Assembly: GCA_016785225.1 (NCBI GenBank)
Contig: JAFBJZ010000952.1
Location: 4,402,001 to 4,466,000 of the forward strand
Length of the DNA: 64,000 nt
Direction: 5' to 3'
Source of the DNA: Psettodes erumei
Lineage: Eukaryota > Chordata > Actinopteri > Pleuronectiformes > Psettodidae
Part shown: piece after piece, positions 60,071 through 64,000 of the stretch
Position numbering within the stretch: position 1 is the first letter of the stretch
Layout: every line of letters begins with the position of its first letter
Notes under the pieces: model-generated
Database searches by the model: none
What the model saw: only the letters and a program-made list of their open reading frames with translations
What the model was told of the DNA's origin: nothing
Made by a program: the position numbers and the translations under genes

Positions 60071-63000
60071 GTGACTGAAAGAGGTTAAAAAGCCTGTGGT
60101 TTGTTACTGTGAGTGTCCCTTATATACGCTTTTATTTGAGTCACTGCTCATATAAAAAGTATTGATAAGTGGATCATTACTGTGGCATGGGAGGTAGAGT
60201 GAGTCTTCCACTATTGGCTCTTCTAATTGTCTTGCTTGAGACAAAAGACAGATCGTTTTAAGTGTGTGAACAATTGGCCGATGCTTTCTGGCAAGGACTG
60301 TCTTGCCGACTTCAATGGTGTTTTTTCCTTCTTTAGTAATTTCGGTATATTGACAACAGCACTAAAATCAACCATCCAAGGAATTACACATCCAGCCCTT
60401 ATATTGTTAACAACCAGCATCATGAAAATTTCAACATCCTCTGAGAGGGTGTGGGAAATGAAATAGAGCAGAGCAGTGCCTTCCTCTCACTGAAGACTTG
60501 AATTCAATCACTCCAAATCTGATTAACAACAAGCCATGTGATGCCCTTGGAGATTAAGCTTTGTTTAATATTTCATCAACTCTGTGAAAAGCAGGTGAGG
60601 GCAGTATCACCCATGGAGCTGGATCAATGGGCGACGTGTCACTCGCTGTGGATTAAGCTTCCAGTTTGATCATGCAGCATTGTTTGCTGTGCTCTTTTTG
60701 TCGTCACTATCCAAAGACCAGCGGCCTGATATTGTCCACATGAGCATGAAAAAACAGTAGCAGCATGGCTGTTACAGTTCTCTAAGTCTAATCCTGGTGG
60801 ATTTTTTTTTCTTCTTTTCTTGGGTATGTAAGCCTCACAGACCATAAAATCAGAGACTTCATTGCTAGGCAACTAGAGATAGGGAGGGTGTTCTGTGTTT
60901 ACTGTCAGAGATCTGCTGCTAGTGGGAGTGCAGCCTCTCCAAAAGAGAATAGATAAAAAATAGATAAAACAGATACCACTCGTTTGCGCAGACTTAAAAC
61001 AATTCCAAGTAATTGTTGAACCCCACAGGAACATGTATGACTTGTTCACATTAAAGGTCTGTCCTGGCCTGTAGCGTTCAGTGCCTGCTCCTAACGCGGC
61101 ATATTAAAGTCTCACGGAGAGAGACGCTCTCTGGATTACCGTGCTGTAAATTTACTGAGAAGAGTACAGAGGGAGAGGGAGCTCTCTGGAGAATGGGAAT
61201 GATGAGGTAATCATTCACCCTGATCTGAATTAATAAGGCCTCATTAGGCAGTCAGAGACACACTGCAGTGCTGAAAAGAACCACGGTGTGGATTCGCCCC
61301 ATCATCTCCTCCAGATTTGGCTTCTGCAGCCCGCCGGCACGCGCTGTGTTCGTTAGAGAACTCCATGTCTCATTCGTACTCGTGCAGCAAACTGATCTGA
61401 GATGCATGAGCAGCGTGCAGCACATCGACTGCAGGAACAACCTTGTGCTATATGGGCTCATGCTTTGTTTCTTTCAAAGGGGCTGAGGATGTGAGAGCAT
61501 TAGACGCAATTTACTATGTCACTCAACAGATTTTGCAGCTGATTACATCTCATATACCAGCATATTTGAACGTTCCACCTTGTGAGTTACTCCTCATTTT
61601 GAGTCTTTCAATGCAATGGGGGTGTTCTGGGTCAGCATGAGAGGGCCTAAAGCCTCCAAATCCCCAAAAGGCAACTTGTGACTACTCTTATTCCCTTCAA
61701 CTGTCAGCAGCCTTTCTGGCTTTACACCCCTGTGAAGTGAGCCTAAATGTGCGGACAGACCCGAAGGAAATCACTTGGGGGATTGATTAAATGGCCAAAG
61801 ACCTCAGCACAATCTAGATTTCATTACCCCGAATAAACACGTAGCATCAGGGCCTGAGCTTTTGTCTCCCTGCCAATCTGTTTTTGAAATTCAATAGATT
61901 GTAGCGGCAGATCTCTGAGGAGTGGCAGAGAGAATTGTTTCATGGAGTGGAAGCCTGTGGTTTTGGTTTTATTCCCAGGGAGTACTTGCCCGAGCAGACT
62001 GAAGGGCACTTTGGTTCAGAAAGCACCCCACCTCGCCTCAGTCTAAGTGGATGTGACAGGTAGCAATGAAAAAATAAAAATATATATATAAAAAATAAAT
62101 GCAACAAAAAAACAATGGCAAAATTCCTGACATGAAAACCTCTGCCTGTTTCAGTTCTTTTCCCCTCTCTGCTGTACATGGTATTGCATTTGGAGCAATA
62201 CCAAGACATGTAATAGGCTTCCATTATTAATTCCAAATTAATTCCATTTACCTCAAGCTTCAAAGTCAAACTTAAGTTGTGTTACAGTAGATCAAGTTGG
62301 AGAGGGGAAATGAAATGCCGTGACATGCCGTGAAACATGCCTTACGGAAAAAGACATTTGTGTCTCATTCATTGAGAATCATTCACTGCATTTTCAGAGG
62401 TGTGACGAGCAAGCAGGAAGAAAACTTTGGGGTAAATTATTGACGACATTCATTAACCTACTTCTGCTATTTAGACAAAATTAGCCTCAACTAAGAATAA
62501 AGCAAGAAATCAGGGCCAGACACTTGGAGACTGGACTGAAATAAGCACAATGTGTTAATATTTCAACTTTTCAATTGGTCCGTTGCCTGTGACAGGGGAG
62601 TGAACGTCCACATGCTGACAGGTAAAATGACCTCGGTTACCAATAAATGGCATCATCGCGGTACTGCTTTTCACAACATAAAACATTAATGTGCCTGGAT
62701 CTTTAGGTTCTTACTGGGGCAGATCTCCTGCCGTGAAGAGAAGACAGCATTCCCAGAGGAGAGGTCATTTATAGGACAGAGCCTGGCTGTCTGTCAGAGC
62801 AAGGTTTGCATTGCTCAACAGAGACAGGGTGGATGAACGGAGAGACACTGAAAGGCCAAAAGTGAATCTCTTTAAGATCCAGTGACAACTATTGGTAAGA
62901 TGTCAAAACAGAGACTAAAGCATCAGTGGACAGCCTGCAGGAAGAGAGGAAGCCTGCTGGATCTGAATCAATATAAAGTAATTGTGTTTTTCTGTGCTGG

Positions 63001-63270
63001 AATGATGATATTAATGTTCCAATGTAAGTAATCTTATTGATCCAGAAGACAGAATATTACATACAGTCTTTCACCTCTTTAACCTCTTCTTGGCTGTGGT
63101 ATCTAACAGAAATAGCATGGCATTTAGGGAAATTCTGGTTGCCACAAAATGCATAATCTGCCTACGGAGCAGCAGACTGAATGCATGAGGAGGGAGCAAG
63201 TTGTGATAGATGAGATGAAATGATGACCACATAGAACTACAATGGCATGCTCAGCCTGCTTGACTGGGCT
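60071..63270. other. Gene-free region
   Basis: No supported coding sequence on either strand. The unique GC-richer stretch 61080-61440 has no coherent ORF and might be regulatory. Confidence 0.5.
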
Positions 63271-63271
63271 G

Positions 63272-63293
63272 CTCTCTCTCTCTCTCTCTCTTT
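63272..63293. repeat. (CT)n microsatellite
   Basis: About ten CT units, ending in TTTCTG. Confidence 0.9.
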
Positions 63294-63319
63294 CTGATGT
63301 TTTTTTATTTACATTGTGC

Positions 63320-63420
63320 CACCGGCCCAATTTGTGAAGTGGCCCACCAGGAGAATTCCCAGTTCTCCTGATGGCTCTCCATTGGATGAGTGTCTGATCT
63401 GTGTTGGACCAGTTTATGCG
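63320..63420. mobile_element. Relic of a hAT-like repeat with hairpin
   Basis: ACCGGCCCAATTTGTGAAGT, then GGCCCACCAGGAGAATTCCC and AGTTCTCCTGATGG. Arms 63344-63355 and 63363-63374 pair over 12 bp with one mismatch. The wording resembles the GGCCCACCGGG-TTCCCGGT core of a hAT-like repeat widespread in fish. Confidence 0.4.
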
Positions 63421-64000
63421 AGACAGCTGTCACAGGTTAAACTCCAATTGTCACCCATTGCACAGACTCCAGCCTGCAGCGCACTTTAACACATTTCCCT
63501 GATAGAATCAAATCATTATTGCAGAATAAAACATTAGGTTGGATTATCACCGCTTTCTTTCTATCATACACATGTGCTTTCACCTCAAAGCTTCTTATTT
63601 CTTTCTGTCTTCATTTCTCTCTCTCATGCTTTGGTTGTTTGTCAACTGTTGCCCAGCTGATGAAAGCAAGGCAGTGTCTGAACCTGGTCTGGTGGAGGGT
63701 GGAGGGTCTGGTGCAGAATGAGCAGCACCTGCTAAAATAATAATGAACATTTCCTTATGACCCTCCCACAGAGGAACCATCTCTACTGCATTGTAAATAT
63801 CCACAACAAAGTATGCATGATGGTGGTGTTCAGCATTAATGCTTAAAGGTCACAGAGAGACAAGGCATGTGGATGTGCATCGATACAAAGCCATTAGTCA
63901 GGCCTCTCTTGAGCATTCATACCTAAATATAAAGCCGCCTATGTGACAAGCGACCTCAGCAGCATGAACTCCCTCTGCAAAGCTGATGTGTCTCTCGTGG
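63421..64000. other. Right edge, no gene recognised
   Basis: Short overlapping ORFs at 63519-63740 on the + strand and 63595-63804 on the - strand have no recognisable domain. An exon of a gene lying further right cannot be excluded. Confidence 0.45.

Noticed and set aside
63519..63740. Possible exon at the right edge (pyrimidine tract then CCCAG at about 63652-63656)
   Set aside because: Acceptor-like, but the following peptide has no recognisable content and no donor-supported partner.
1..64000. CRISPR arrays, rRNA, phage or bacterial defence systems
   Set aside because: None present; the window is eukaryotic with spliced vertebrate genes, and the repeats are dispersed rather than regularly spaced.

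Overview
The window is vertebrate nuclear DNA, almost certainly from a ray-finned, percomorph-type teleost. The coding sequence is split into exons with GT/AG borders, introns run up to about 9 kb, and gene density is low. Many dispersed repeats are of kinds I recognise only from fish genomes. Two protein-coding genes and one DNA transposon account for all convincing coding sequence. No rRNA, tRNA, CRISPR array or bacterial-type operon was seen.

Region 1 (about 1.8-21.2 kb, + strand): a complete nine-exon gene for the GABA-A receptor delta subunit (gabrd, 461 codons). The exons join in frame and encode a signal peptide, the extracellular ligand-binding domain with its Cys-loop, four transmembrane helices and an intracellular M3-M4 loop. 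The putative 5' leader holds a 46-codon upstream ORF in a good initiation context. The M3-M4 loop carries a cysteine cluster (C422, C423, C426, C428) that the human protein, as I remember it, lacks.

Region 2 (24.7-27.4 kb, + strand): three coding exons of a TMEM26-family multipass membrane protein. The reading frame stays family-like up to its last codons and then stops in a TAA. That TAA is part of the TTAA target site of a piggyBac-type transposon starting at 27398. The C-terminal part of the protein was not found.

Region 3 (27398-30190): a 2.8-kb piggyBac-superfamily element with identical 15-bp terminal inverted repeats and palindromic subterminal motifs. Its transposase gene has one probable intron, at least two frameshifts, and an intact 324-codon catalytic and cysteine-rich C-terminal half. 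The left flank is TTAA but the right flank is GCAA.

Region 4 (30.2-64 kb): no convincing gene. It holds dispersed repeats (several families with multiple copies in the window), microsatellites, relics of hAT-like elements, a LINE-tail-like repeat with an apparent inverted segment, hairpins, and some unique stretches that could be conserved regulatory DNA. The last point is untested here.

I did not find an obvious new multi-gene system. The most informative anomalies are the transposon-terminated tmem26 gene, the mismatched piggyBac flanks with a duplicated internal segment, the gabrd cysteine cluster and upstream ORF, and several near-perfect hairpins.
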